A DNA stretch of 64,000 nucleotides, from positions 434,001 to 498,000 of the forward strand of contig JAWHQI010000061.1 in the NCBI GenBank assembly GCA_033032865.1, written 5' to 3'. A model generated the notes under the pieces. The model was given only the letters and a program-made list of their open reading frames with translations, did no database searches and had not been told where the DNA came from. The DNA is from Dactylorhiza incarnata. Its lineage: Eukaryota > Streptophyta > Magnoliopsida > Asparagales > Orchidaceae. Shown in pieces: positions 9,269 to 22,299 of this stretch; the first letter of the stretch is position 1, and each line of letters starts with the position of its first letter. A program made the translations under genes and the position numbers.

Positions 9269-12200
9269 GTGCGAGTTGCATCCTTCATAGCTTGTTTCTC
9301 CATGGCTTTGTCTCCTTCCCGGTCCCCCGGCTTGGCTGTGTCTATTTCTGGTGGTGGCATCTCCTGCCTCCTTCATAGCTCTTCGTGGATTCTGGATTCC
9401 GGGGCCAGCCACCACATTACTTCGCAAGCACCTTCACAATACTTGGTCTCCGAACATCCTCCGTTCATTACTGTGGCAAATGGTGCTTCTACTCCTGTTG
9501 CTGGCTCTGCCGATCTCACTCTGTCACCCTCACTTACTCTTCGTTCGGTTCTTCATGTTCCGGGCTCCTCCTTCAATCTCTTATCTATTAGCCGTCTCAC
9601 CCAAGATTTGGATTGTTGTGTCTCATTCACCTTTACTTCTTGTATTGTGCAGGATCGACAGACACGGCGCATCATCTGCAAAGGGCATCTCTCGAACGGA
9701 CTCTATCTCCTCGATACCTCTCCCACTGTTCTTCCTCTACAAATACTCTGCAAAGCTCTTCCCGACGTCTCTCTCCATGAGTTTACCTGTGAGCCGTGTA
9801 TCTATGCCAAACACCATCGTTCTACGTTCACCCCCCATCCCACTCGAAGTGTTGCTCCCCTTGATTTGGTTCACTCTGATATTTGGGGTCCCTACAAAAT
9901 CGCCAGTGTTTTTGGCTATCGTTACTTTGTTACCTTCGTTGATGACTACTCACGGGTAACATGGTTGTACCTCCTTCGTGACCGCTCTGAGTTGCCTTGT
10001 GTTCTTCGGAACTTCATCACCGAAACTCGCAACCAATTATCTACTACTCTTAAAACTCTCCGTACCGACAATGCCCGCGAATATACTGGTCATACAGTCA
10101 CTCACTTATGTGCTGAGTTTGGGATAATTTATCAAACCTCGTGTCCATATACCCCCCAACAGAATGGCGTTGCTGAACGCAAGAATCGTCACCTGCTTGA
10201 GGTCACCCGCTCTCTCATGCTCCAAATGAACGTCCCCAAACAATATTGGAATTTCGCGGTCTCTACCGCCTGTACTCTCATCAACCGCATGCCTTCTTCT
10301 CGTCTCAACTTTGTATCCCCCTTCAGTCTCCTTTTTCCTTCTATGACTCCGTTTTCCCTCGCTCCTCGCGTTTTTGGCTGCGTATGCTACGCTCATCGCC
10401 TTGGTCCGTCCTCTGACAAACTTGCTCCTCGTGCCACCAAATGTATGTTTGTTGGTTACTCCCGGACTCAGAAGGGCTATCTCTGCTTCTCTCCCCAGGA
10501 TCGCAAGCTTCTTACGACTGCTGATGTTACCTTCCTCGAAGATCAACCATATTTTTCCCAACCGGCGGACTGTCCTCTTCCGCTGCCTCCTCTTTCGCGG
10601 CCTGTTATTCCGGTTACTTCACCCCTTCCTCCACTCTCTCCAACGCCCGTTTCCTCCCCGCCCGTCTCCTCCATACCAGTCTCTCTCGTCCCTCTTCTAC
10701 CTCCCTCCCAGAAACCACCTATCACTCGTGTGTACGCTCGTCGTCCTCTGTCCTCCACTGCCCTACAGGAGGTGCCCTCCTCTGATGATGACTCGCGGCC
10801 TGCTGATCCGACTTCTTCCTCTACTGCACATCCAATGGCACACTCTGTCTCTCTTCACCGCCTCTCTCCGGATCTTCGCCAATTTGCTACTTCTCTTTCC
10901 TCCATTTCTATTCCTAACTCTGTGCAGGAGGCGCTTCAGCACCCAGGGTGGCGGGCGGCTATGGAAGAGGAGATGAATGCCCTCTGGGCTAATCAGACTT
11001 GGGAACTGGTCCCGCTTCCTCCTGGTCAACATTGTGTTAGTTGCAAATGGGTCTTCACAGTCAAGCAGAATGCCGACGGGACGGTCGATCGCCTCAAGGC
11101 TCGTCTCGTGGCCCGGGGCTTCACTCAACAACAAGGGTTGGATTATGAGGAAACCTTCTCTCCAGTAGCCAAACTGAACACTATTCGTGTTGTTATCTCC
11201 GTCGTTGTGCACCGGCGCTGGCCTCTTATTCAGCTGGATATTAAGAATGCATTTCTCAACAGTGATCTGAAGGAACTTGTCTATATGATCCAACCTCCCG
11301 GGTTTGAGACCACGGGGGAGTCTCGTCCAGTTCGTGTCTGCCGCCTTCTCAGGGCTCTTTATAGTCTCAAACAATCTCCGTGAGCTTGGTTTGATAAGTT
11401 CTGCAAGGTTCTCTTGGCTCTCGGATTTACTCGAAGCTCCGCCGACTTCTCTCTATTCACCAAGCATGGCCCAACTGGCACTGTGATCCTTCTTGTGTAC
11501 GTTGATGATATCCTAATCACCGGCGATGATCTCTCTGGGATACAACAACTCAAGAAACATCTGAGCTCGGCTTTCCAGACCAAGGACCTTGGCAATCTTA
11601 GATACTTCCTCGGGATTGAAGTTGCTCGACGACCCGATGGATTGGTTATGTCCCAACGGAAATACTGCATCGACTTACTTCATGAAGCAGGATACTCCGG
11701 GTGCAAACCTGCGGATACTCCTATGGATGCTAATCAAAAGTTATGTGTTGCTGGTTCTGATTCTGATCAACTACTTGAGAATCCAGAATACTACCGACGA
11801 TTGGTTGGGAAGATGATCTACCTAACGGTTACTAGAACTGATATCTCGTTTGCTGTTGGTGTTGTAAGTCGCTTCATGCATGCTCTGCGCACTTCTCACC
11901 TTCAAGTTGTTGAGCGTATTCTCCGATATCTAAAGACCGCTCCGGGACAAGGCCTTATCTACAAACCATCCAACTCACCATCTCTTCTTGCCTACTCGGA
12001 CGCTGACTATGCCGGGTCTCCTGATGATAGGCGTTCCACGACTGGCTTTTGCACTTACTTTGGTGGACACCTCATAACCTGGCGGAGCAAGAAACAGTCT
12101 GTGGTTGCTCGCTCCTCGGCTGAGTCAGAATACAGGGCTATGGCTGCTGTTGTGTCAGAATTAACCTGGCTTGAGAGTCTTCTAGGTGACTTGGGTGTTA

Positions 12201-12502
12201 GACTTTTTTCTCCGGCAACTCTTCGGTGTGACAGTCAGGCTGCAATCCATATCGCCAATAATCCTGTTTTTCATGAGCGAACAAAGCATATTGAGGTTGA
12301 TTGTCATTTCATCGTGGAAAAGGTGCAATCAAAGAAGATAGAGTTGGAGCATGTTCCTGCTGCTAGACAGACTGCTGACATCCTGACAAAAGCACTTCCT
12401 CGGCCACTGTATCTTCAGTTCTTATCCAAGCTGGGTGCCTACGATTTGTATGCTCCAGCTTGCGGGGAAGTGTTAGAGAAGAGATGTAAAAAGCCCATGT
12501 AA
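9269..12502 (+). pseudogene. Copia pol: protease, integrase, RT, RNase H, one stop codon
   Basis: One frame carries, in order: protease (WILDSGASHH, Asp about residue 43); a shortened pre-integrase region that keeps CEPCIYAKHHRSTF but lacks the HxRLGH histidines; the integrase core with HSDIWGP, TLRTDNAREY and TPQQNGVAERKNR; RT starting WRAAMEEEMNALW with QLDIKNAFL; then a TGA at 11381-11383 where relatives continue KQSPRAW. The same frame goes on with LLVYVDDILITGDD (YVDD about 11498-11509) and RNase H (AYSDADYAGS, SSAESEYRA, RTKHIEVDCHF). It ends inside the 3' LTR. The missing gag and zinc histidines and the stop make it defective. Confidence 0.92.
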
Positions 12503-12666
12503 AGAGCTCATGTAGGGGCCCATTGTGTAGCTTTTCTTTATTTCTTATTTAGTCCCACATCTTGAGGTTGGAGTGGCTTGCCTCCTTCTCTTCCTATATA
12601 TTTGTACTCATACATGTAATTATATGATTCAAGAAGTATATGCAAGGTTTATACCATTCCTCTACA
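12471..12666 (+). repeat. 3' LTR of the gag-less Copia element
   Basis: It is nearly identical to 8252-8447. It follows a short purine tract (GCGGGGAAG) and is followed by the target duplication GAATT. Confidence 0.95.
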
Positions 12667-13186
12667 GAATTTATAAAGAATTAAATCATGCATGATAAAA
12701 ATATTTGGTTGTCTATTAAAACTTAGTCAGGACACATTTAATTGACGCATCAATACATGGCAACTTTTCTGCAAGATGACATTTCAATCTAGTCTTAGAA
12801 GAAACAAAAAAATAAAAATACTCCTAGAACTAATTACAAATGAACAAAAACTTAAATATCTTCACATGGTAAACTTTTCAATATTATATTTGATATAGAA
12901 TAAAATTATGCATGATAAAAATTTGATCTTCTATTAAAAATAAGTCAGTACACATTTAATTGACACATCAAATAAGACTTTTCTGCAAGAGGACATCCCA
13001 TGCTAGTCTTAGAAGAGCCCAAAAAAACACTCCTACCTCTCACAAAATGAACAGAAACTTTAAACATCTTCACATGGTAAACACGCTTTTTCAAAACCTT
13101 ATAATTTATACAGAATAAAATCATGCATGATCAAAATATTTGATCTATTATTATAACTGAGTCAGGATACATTTAATTGACCACAT
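12667..13186. repeat. 218-bp intronic tandem repeat, rest of the array
   Basis: CATTTAATTGA recurs at 12735, 12953 and 13170 (spacing 218 and 217). Linked blocks repeat with it: GTCTTAGAAGA, ATCTTCACATGGTAAAC, AAATCATGCATGAT and GAGTCAGGA. The first unit starts before the Copia insertion, at about 8157. The part from about 13187 to 13408 is unique AT-rich intron. Confidence 0.85.
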
Positions 13187-13408
13187 TATGTTCCATAGAT
13201 ATTGATATAGGGTAGACTATGTGGGACTATAATGCAATCCTAATGTGAACTGCGGGGAGACAATTCTATTTTCCATAACGCTACATGCGACACACATGCA
13301 ATGATTGGCAGTGATTTCACGACATATTAAGAAAATGAATAAATCACACACATATTTTAAAATAAGGCAAAATAATTTCTTTTGAGCAAGCAGGCTTTGA
13401 CAAATATC

Positions 13409-15265
13409 AACCGAGATAAATCAAGAAACTTCTTTTCTTCGTTCAAATCAACCAGTCGCCCTCTCTCTCGCTCTCGTTCTTGTTCCCATCACAACTAGGG
13501 TTTATTGCGCTCTCTTCTCCTCTCCCTCACTTTCTTTCGCAATATCGAAGGGGATTCCTCTTCTGCTGCTGGGATCAGTCGTGGCAAGGCTTTGTTCTGA
13601 GCTTGGTATCCCTGGACTGGTTTAAACAAAAGGGGCATTAATGGAACTTTTGGGGGTTTTGCTGTAATTGGTTGTTGATTTTGAGGTTTTGATGGAGATT
13701 GTATAGAGATACCCGGCTGATGCATGGGTACTAGTTATTTACATGGAGGGCTTACTGGTTTGGTTTTCATGTGAGGGTGTTATTAAGGTTGCTGCTTTAC
13801 CCTAACTAATGATATATAAAATAATGTGGCTTGCATTCAATGTGGGTCAGCCATCCTCTTTTCATGTAGTTGTCCTTAATGGTGTAATGGCAGCATGAAA
13901 TACATGTAGGGGTCAGTTATATGATTTTCGTATTGGTTATCTTCAACATTTTGGTTTAGAGATTTTCAGCCTAAGATTTCCATCTTAAGACAACCCTTTA
14001 TAAAAAGTCTAGGTCACTCTTATGTATCAAAGTCATAGCTATAGCAAGATGCAACCCCGATATAAAGACCCTAACGATATGACCCTAAACAGATATCGCG
14101 AAGGATGACATCCCAAAATAGACGTGACGATGACGTGGGGCGTGACAATGGGAAGGAAAAAGAAACGGTGAGAATTATTTTTTTGATTTATGCTTTATTT
14201 TTCATACTTTTATATATAAGCATAGGTAACTTCCCAAGATATCAAATACATACATGTTGCCTGTGAAAGCATAGATTTTCTTTATCACTGATAAATAGAT
14301 CGCTATGGTTATGTATGGCCTTGTAAGAAGGCAAACATGCGATTAAATTTCTGAGGGGAATAATACGAATAAAAAATATCCTATTTATATATAAAAAAAA
14401 TGCATTGATATGTGGCAATGTTAAGGGTATGACTGAATGTAAATGCGCATGAAAAATCTTGATGGTTGCCAAATCAGTCGGCCGAAAGGCATAGACGCGT
14501 GTTGAACGTACTGATTTGGACATTGTAGACCCTGAGGGGTCGGGCCCAAGAGACTGAAACACTGGAATATAGATACTGAGTAATTACCCTTAACATTTCC
14601 TACTTGATAAAACTACTATTGTTAAATACGATCCATTACCCCGTTATTATATATATATTGACTTATAAAGTTATAATTGCTTATACTGTCATATCGTTAT
14701 ATACAGATATTGTGCTACTGACATGTCCATATAGTCTTTCTTGTAGATTTATTATATTGTTCTTTTGTATATTTATATGGAATGGAAATAGAATCTTTGC
14801 TTCTTAGTTTATTTATTTACATAGCTAAATGCATGTTGCTAAACATAACCCTCCTTGTTTGCATGTACAGCAGATTAAAAAGGTAAATTCTCGCTTAGTC
14901 TTTGTGAAAGACTAATGGTTGTATTCTCAATTATTTTAAGGACAGGGAAGTCGAAAGCGAATCATCGCTAGATAAATGACTAGAGGATATGGAGGCGTGT
15001 AGTTGCTTTGGTTGAAGTACACTTACTTTTGTAGTGGTTTTCTCTGCGTTCATGTTTGTATATAAGTACATGTTTAGAAGATTATATGGTTTATGTTTTG
15101 TATGAGTAGATTGTAGCCACTATGGCATGAACATGTAATAAGTATATGTTTGGACTCATACTTATGTATTTACTCATTGTGAATGCTGATTGGAAATATG
15201 CTAAATGCTTCGTATAATTTTAATATGATATCATTGTGTATTGTGATGGACTACGGGCCGTTACA
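13409..15265 (+). repeat. 5' LTR of the Tekay element, first 396 bp deleted
   Basis: Homology to the 3' LTR starts abruptly at AACCGAGATAAATC (13409, matching 20436) and runs to GGGCCGTTACA at 15265. The bases left of 13409 do not match the LTR. Confidence 0.9.
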
Positions 15266-15271
15266 ATTTAG

Positions 15272-15282
15272 TGGTATCAGAG
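15272..15282 (+). other. Primer-binding site of the Tekay element
   Basis: TGGTATCAGAG lies six bases after the 5' LTR end. Confidence 0.88.
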
Positions 15283-15455
15283 TCAGGTTTCCAACGCCTG
15301 GCCACAATTTGTATGTAAATTTGTAGAAGGGCCAATAGTATAGCGTGGTGATAGTGAACATACCGTGAACGTGTATTGTAGTCAGTTGAACCATAAGCAA
15401 ATTGATCGTCTCATTTTGCTTTTTTAAGGCACCTTTACAGATCGCCCGGGAATCG

Positions 15456-16260
15456 ATGTCAGAAGGTAGTGATACTGCGCATGTTCAACAAGGGCATCCG
15501 CAGCAGGTGCAACCTCAACTGACAGACTTTGCTCGTATTTTGGCAGAAGCTATTAAAATGGTGCGGGATGTCCCTCCACCCGTACCATTAGCAGAATCTA
15601 TATTACCATCGCAGCAACGACACCTTGATGTGGATCTGAAGCAATTCTTGGAGTTGAAGCCGCCAGTGTTTCGGGGCGGTTTATCTCCCCTGGAGACGGA
15701 GGACTGGATTTCGCGTATCGAGACAATTTTTGAAATGATGATTTGCCCAGATGCTCGAAAGGTGGGCTTGGTAACCTTCCTTCTTGAAGGGGAGGCTAAG
15801 CGGTGGTGGATAAATGTACGTGGTAGATTGGCTGGTCGAGGACAAGTCAGCATCCCTTGGACCACTTTTGTGCAAGAATTTACAAGTTGGTTTGTGCCAG
15901 AATCGGAGAAGAAGCCTGCAAGATAAATTTTTGCGTTTAGTGCAGGGTCCCCGCTCCGTACTTGAGTATGAAACGGAGTTTGCTAATCTAACTTTTTATG
16001 CTGAGGCTTTTGTACCCAATGAAAAAGAGAGGTGTCGTAGATTCCAAGAAGGATTGTGAGACAGTATACGAGCAATATTAGTACCATTGGAAATCGGTGA
16101 TTACGGGGCTTTGGTGCAGAAAGCTCGCTTGATGGAAATAGATGCGGAGAAGACGCAAAGGAGAAGAGAGTTTGGAAAGAAGAGGTCACGGTGGACTCAA
16201 GGTAAGGAATCTTCCGCTAAAACTGGTACTTCTTGGAAGTCTGGTGATTCTGGAAAATGA
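15456..16260 (+). pseudogene. Chromovirus gag, frameshifted
   Basis: The likely start is MSEGSDTAHVQQGHPQQ. The retrotransposon gag domain follows: LELKPPVFRGG, DWISRIETIFE, KVGLVTFLLEGEAKRWW and FVQEFTSWFVP. Near 15905 the frame shifts and continues as LQDKFLRLVQG, VLEYETEFANLTFYAEAFVP. It then meets TGA codons at 16057-16059 and 16258-16260. The N-terminal capsid half is well preserved, but the protein cannot be made as one chain. Confidence 0.88.
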
Positions 16261-16299
16261 CCCCGTCCGACAGAGAGTAGCAGTATGGGGTAGTCTCAA

Positions 16300-18651
16300 G
16301 TGCAGGAACAAAAGTGTGGGAAATGTGGGAGATCCCACAAGGGGCAGTGCTTAGCTGGAAGCAATATATGTTATCTGTGTCGTCAACCTGGGCATCATCA
16401 AAAAGAGTGCCCTAAAAGGAAGGAAGGAGAAGGTAGTGCAAGGAAGTTCCTTGTTCCGCAAGGCCAGAGAATTTTTCAGATGAGTGTTACTAGAGAGAGT
16501 GAATCTCTTGCTTCAACATCAGCCCCGGTTGGAAATTCAGTGGCAGAACGTCACATAGAGCCTCGTGTATTCAACCTGAGTCAACAAGAGGCTATGGTAG
16601 ATGACACGGTGGTGACAGGTATGATTTATGTTTGTGGCAAACTGGTGAAAATTTTATTCGATACTGGTGCAAGCCACTCTTTCATTTCCACTGATATTCT
16701 AAGTACCATTTCTGCAAAACCTTATCAAACACAAGATATTCTGCATGTTACCTTGCCAAATAATCAAATAGTTCCAACACAACAACGAGTAAAAATTACT
16801 TTTGATCTTAATGATAAAACCTTTGCGGTGGATTTAGTGGTTCTACCACTTACCGAATTCGATATTATATTGGGTATGGACTGGCTATTCCAGCATGAAG
16901 CTATAATTGATTGTAAGAGGAAGGAAGTCACGGTTAAATGCGCAGAGCAAAGTATAACTGTTTTTCACGGGTTAGGTGAAGTTTCCAAAATGTTGATATC
17001 CGCCATGAAGGCATTTAAGAAGATCAGAAAAGGATGTGAAGCTATATTGGTGATGGTTAAAGGGATTTCCGAGGAAAAGAAAGATATTAATGTTGTACCT
17101 GTTGTGCGTGAATTTCAGGAACTTTTCCCCGAGGAACTACCAGGGCTTCCGCCGAAAAGAGAAGTAGAATTTGAAATTAACTTGGAAAAAGGAGCGAGGC
17201 CAGTTGCAAAGATGTCATACCGTATGGCTCCAAAAGAGCTAGCGGAATTGAAATGTCAGTTGCAAGAATTAATAGACAAAAATTTCATTCAGCCAAGTAC
17301 TTCTCCGCGGGGAGCGCCAGTGTTATTTGTAAAGGAGGAGGGAACACTGCGATTATGCGTTGATTACCGAGAATTGAATAAATTAACTGTGAAGAACAAA
17401 TATCCTCTTCCCCGCATAGAGGATTTATTTGAACAACTAGTGAATGCAAAGGTATTCTCAAAAATGGACCTAAGGTCTGGTTATCATCAATTGCGGATTA
17501 AAGAGGAAGATATTTTCAAAACTGCCTTTAGCACAAGATATGGACATTTTGAATTTGTGGTGATGTCATTCGGGTTAACTAATGCTCCTGCAGCATTCAT
17601 GGATATGATGAACCGAATCTTTAAAGATTACCTGGATAGGTTTATCATTGTTTTTATTGATGACATCTTAATCTACTCAACGTCTGAGGAAGAACATGCT
17701 CAACATTTACGGATGGCTTTACAAACCTTAAAGGAAAACCAATTATATGTCAAATTTTCGAAATGCGAATTTTGGTTAAAAGAAGTGTCCTTTTGGGGAC
17801 ACGTAATAACTGAACATGGCTTATCTATTGATCCCACGAAGATTGACTCGGTTCCCAAGTGGCCGCAACATACAAATGTGACAGAAGTTCGGAGTTTTCT
17901 TGGTCTGGCAGGGTATTACCGACGCTTCGTAAAAGATTTCTCCAAAATTTCGTTACCATTAACACAGTTAACAAGGAAGAATTTTCCTTTCCAATGGGGT
18001 GTGGACTGCCAATGTGCATTTAAAACCTTACAAGAAAGAATAACTACTGCTCCAGTTTTAATAATGTCATTCGGTGCTGAAGGATTTCAAATTTATAGTG
18101 AAACTTCATATAAAGGTTTGGGTTGTGTGTTAATGCAGCACGGGAAAATAATCGCTTATGCTTCGCGCCAATTGAAGGACGCTGAAAGAAATTATCCAAT
18201 TCATGATTTGGAATTAGCTGCAGTGATTTTTGCTTTGAAAATTTGGCGACATTATTTATATGGAGTGAGATGCGAGATTTTCACGGACCATAGAAGTTTG
18301 AAGTACATTTTTACGCAAAAAGAATTAAATTTCCATCAGCGGCGATGGTTAGAGTTTATCAAAGATTATGATGTGGATATTCAGTATCACCCTGACAAAG
18401 CAAATGTAGTTGTTGACGCTCTATGCCGCAAAAATGTTGCTGAGTTATCAGCTTTGAAAGTGTATAATTCACAGTTATTGCATAAACTTGAGAAGATGGA
18501 GATAGTTCCAATTATTACAGTAGAGGATAAGCAATCTCAACTATTTCAGATGCAAATCCGGTATACCCTGAAAGATAGAATTTTGAATGTTGTGCGAAAA
18601 GATCTGTATCTGACTGAATTGATGGAAAAAATGAAAAAAAGGAGAATCTAA
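16300..18651 (+). pseudogene. Chromovirus zinc knuckle, protease, RT and RNase H
   Basis: A frame of 783 codons contains a CCHC zinc knuckle ([14 protein letters not shown], residues 24-37) and a retropepsin with FDTGASHSF (Asp about residue 121). RT follows with [32 protein letters not shown] and FIDDIL (Asp pair about residues 454-455), then [10 protein letters not shown]. RNase H follows to [10 protein letters not shown]. The usual ADALSRK motif reads VDALCRK. The frame ends at 18651 because of a shift in the A-run near 18635; the integrase continues in another frame. This is the longest open part of the element. Confidence 0.92.
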
Positions 18652-18673
18652 AAGTTTCACAGACCAGAATGGC

Positions 18674-19978
18674 TTGTTGATGAATGGAAGGTTATGTGTT
18701 CCGGATGTGGACAATTTGCGGAAGGATATTTTGTACGAGGCGCATAATACCCCATATTCCATTCATCCTGGTCGGACTAAAATGTATCATGATTTAAAAG
18801 AATACTTTTGGTGGCCTGGAATGAAGAAAGATATAATAACCTATATTGCATCTTGCCACACGTGTCAAGTGGTAAAGGCTGAACATCAAAAACCCGGAGG
18901 TTATTTACACTCGTTACCCATACCAGAGTGGAAATGTGAGGATATTGCTATGGACTTTGTTTTTGGGTTGCCTCGTAGTAAACTGGGTCATGATGGTATA
19001 TGGGTTATCATCGATCGACTAACAAAAAGTGCACATTTCATAGCAGTTCAACAAGATGGACCGCCTGAAAAATTGAATGAGTTGTATATTGATGTAATTG
19101 TAAGATTACACGGGATTCCTCGAACGATTATATCTGATCGAGATGGTCGGTTCACAGCAGCAAATTGGAGGCCAATTCATAAACGTTTGGGGACGAAATT
19201 ACTATTCAGCACCGCATTTCATCCCCAAACTGATGGACAGTCAGAGCGAACTATCCAGTTCTTAGAGGATTTATTATGTATGGTAGTGCTCAATTTAAAG
19301 GGATCATGGGAGAAATACTTGGCACTAGTGGAATACGTATATAACAATAGCTATCAGTCTTCCATACAAATGGCGCCTTTTGAAGCATTATATGGTCGAA
19401 GATGTCGTACACCTTTAAGCTGGGCTGAAGATGGTGAAAGACAATTGTACAATAAAGAAAAAGTTGATAAATAGCATGTGAAAATTGTACTTATTCAACA
19501 AAGAATGAAGGTGGCACAAGATCGACAACAAAAGTATTATAATGTCAGACATCGTCTTGTGGAATTTCAAGTGGGTGACCAGGTGTGTTTTAAAATTAAA
19601 CCCTTTAAAGGAGCTTCGCGACTACGGCGAATCGGGAAGTTAAGTCCACGATATGTGGGACCGTTTCCTGTCATTGAACGAGTTGGTGAAGTAGCCTACC
19701 GTTTGGAGCTACCAGAGGAATTGCAAAGGTTGCACAATGTCTTTCACGTGTCAACACTTCGCAAATACATTCGTAATCCCGAAAAGATTATCTCAGCCGA
19801 AATATACAAATTGAATCTGACTTATCTAGTCCGACGGAACCGTATAAAATCATTGACTGACAAAGAAAGTAATTGCGGAATCGCGATGTGAATTTTGTGC
19901 AAGTATGGTGGAAGGGTCTTCCTTGAGATGAAGCTACATGGGAGCGGGAAGACACTATGAAAAATCTTTTCCCTTGAT
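18674..19978 (+). pseudogene. Chromovirus integrase and decayed chromodomain
   Basis: It starts with RLCVPDVDNLRKDIL, then the zinc region (HNTPYSIHPGRTKMYHDL, SCHTCQVVKAEH) and the catalytic core (IAMDFVFGLP, TIISDRDGRF, FHPQTDGQSERTIQ). A TAG at 19472-19474 follows; the same frame continues with QQKYYNVRHR, FKIKPFKGASRL and RYVGPFPVIERVGEVAY. After 19891 only pieces of a chromodomain remain (FVQVWWKGLP, stop, DEATWEREDTMKNLFP, stop) up to about 19978. The acidic and aromatic chromodomain pattern supports chromovirus identity. Confidence 0.9.
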
Positions 19979-20039
19979 TATTTATAGAGCACAATGATTA
20001 AACATTTTCGGGGACGAAAATTTCTAAGGAGGGACGAAT

Positions 20040-22290
20040 TGTGGCGCACGACATTTTCTCGTAAGTTATTCACATATTTTTAAATCATTATTTACTTATC
20101 CCCTATGATGAAAATATGCAATCAGTGTTGGTTCTTAATTATATTTTTGTTACTATTTTCGTGTTATATTATATGGATGACTGGGTATTGATTTGGTTTG
20201 GAAATTATGGCTTATGGTTTAATTTTAACAAGCAGCTCCTTAGAAAATCACATTATAAATTGTGTTACTACATTATAATTAGTGTTGGTTCTCTTTTATC
20301 TATTGTGTTGACAGGCTGGTTTTGATTAATGATGCTGATTGGTTAAGCTGGACCGGTGTTCTGACTTGGTTTAACGTGGAGTTTAAGATGGCTTAATGGT
20401 TGAGGACGGTTTAAGTTATGTTATGAGAGGCGCTGAACCGAGATAAATCAAGAAACTTCTTTTCTTCGTTCAAATCAACCAGTCGCCCTCTCTCTCGCCC
20501 TCGTTCATGTTCCCATCACAACTAGGGTTTATTGCGCTCTCTTCTCCTCTCCCTCACTTTCTTTCGCATTATCGAAGGGGATTCCTCTTCTGTTGCTGGG
20601 ATCAGTCGTGGCAAGGCTTTGTTCTGAGCTTGGTATCCCTGGACTGGTTTAAACAAAAGGGGCATTAATGGAACTTTTGGGGGTTTTGCTGTAATTGGTT
20701 GTTGATTTTGAGGTTTTGATGGAGATTGTATAGATATACCCGGCTGATGCATGGGTACTAGTTATTTACATGGAGGGCTTACTGGTTTGGTTTTCATGTG
20801 AGGGTGTCATTAAGGTTGCTGCTTTACCCTAACTAATGATATATAAAATAATGTGGCTTGCATTCAATGTTGGTCGGCCATCCTCTTTTCATGTAGTTGT
20901 CCTTAATGGTGTAATGGCAGCATGAAATACATGTAGGGGTCAGTTATATGATATTCGTACTGGTTATCTTCAACATTTTGGTTTAGAGATTTCAGCCTAA
21001 GATTTCCATCTTAAGACAACCCTTTATAAAAGTCTAGGTCACCCTTATGTATCAAAGTCATAGCTATAGCAAGATGCAACCCCGATATAAAAGACCCTAA
21101 CGATATGACCCTAAACAAATATCGCGAAGGATGGCATCCCAAAATAGACGTGACGATGACGTGGGGCGTGACAATGAGAAGGAAAAAGAAACGGTGAGAA
21201 TTATTTTTTTGATTTATGCTTTATGTTTCATACTTTTATATATAGGCATAGGTACTTCCCAGATATCAAATACATGCATGTTGCCTGTGAAAGCATAGAT
21301 TTTCTTTATCACTGGACACTGATAAATAGATCGCTATGGTTATGTATGGCCTTGTATGAAGGCAAACATGCGATTAAATTTTTGAGGGGAATAATACGAA
21401 TAAAAACTATCCTATTTATATATAAAAAAAAGAAATGCATTGATATGTGGCAATGTTAAGGGTATGACTTAATGTAAATGCGTATGAAAAATAATGATGG
21501 TTGCCAAATCAGTCGGCCGAAAGGCGTAGACGCGTGTTGAACGTACTGATTTGGACATTGTAGACCCCGGGGTCGGGCCCAAGAGACTGAAACACTGGAA
21601 TATAGATACTGAGTAATTACCCTAAACATTTCCTACTTGATAAAACTACTATTGTTAAATACGATCCATTACCCCGTTATTATATATATATTGACTTATA
21701 ATTGCTTATACTGTCATATCGTTATATACAGATATTGTGCTACTGACATGTCCATATTGTCTTTCTTGTAGATTTACTATATTGTTCTTTTGTATATTTA
21801 TATGGAATGGAAATATAATCTTTGCTTCTTAGTTTATTTATTTACATATCTAAATGCATGTTGCTAAACATAACCCTCCTTGTTTGCATGTACAGCAGAT
21901 TAAAAAGGTAAATTCTCGCTTAGTCTTTGTGAAAGACTAATGGTTGTATTCTCAATTATTTTAGGCCCAGGGAAGTCGAAAGCGAATCATCGCTAGATAA
22001 ATGACTAGAGGATATGGAGGCGTGTAGTTGCTTTGGTTGAAGTACACTTACTTTTGTAGTGGTTTTCTCTGCGTTCATGTTTGTATATAAGTACATGTTT
22101 AGAAGATTACATGGTTTATGTTTTGTATGAGTAGATTGTAGCCACTATGGCATGAACATGTAATAAGTATATGTTTGGACTCGTACTTATGTATTTACTC
22201 ATTGTGAATGCTGATTGGAAATATGCTAAATGCTTCATATACTTTTAATATGATATCATTGTGTATTGTGATGGACTACGGGCCGTTACA
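20040..22290 (+). repeat. 3' LTR of the Tekay element
   Basis: It begins TGTGGCGCACGAC after the purine-rich AAGGAGGGACGAAT and ends GGGCCGTTACA. From 20436 on it matches 13409-15265 closely. Unusual for LTRs, it contains long AT-rich stretches and the motif GCATGTACAGCAG near 21887. Confidence 0.9.
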
Positions 22291-22299
22291 CAACTAACA

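Larger units (their letters stand above)
8252..12666 (+). mobile_element. Copia LTR retrotransposon lacking gag
   Basis: Two 196-bp LTRs (8252-8447, 12471-12666) differ at only about two sites, and the duplication GAATT flanks the element (8247-8251, 12667-12671). The internal part has a primer-binding site, a GC-rich leader and a pol frame that starts directly with protease, so the capsid part is missing. One stop codon interrupts pol. The element is young but non-autonomous. It lies antisense to SMU1. Confidence 0.93.
13409..22290 (+). mobile_element. Tekay-type chromovirus with truncated 5' LTR
   Basis: A full internal region (PBS, gag, zinc knuckle, protease, RT, RNase H, integrase, chromodomain, purine tract) lies between a 3' LTR of 2,251 bp and a 5' LTR that lacks its first 396 bp. 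Long LTRs and the sequence GGGGACGAAAATTTCTAAG before the 3' LTR are typical of the Tekay/del lineage. Several stops and frameshifts disable it. The right flank begins CAACT; the left duplication is lost with the truncated LTR end. Confidence 0.9.
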
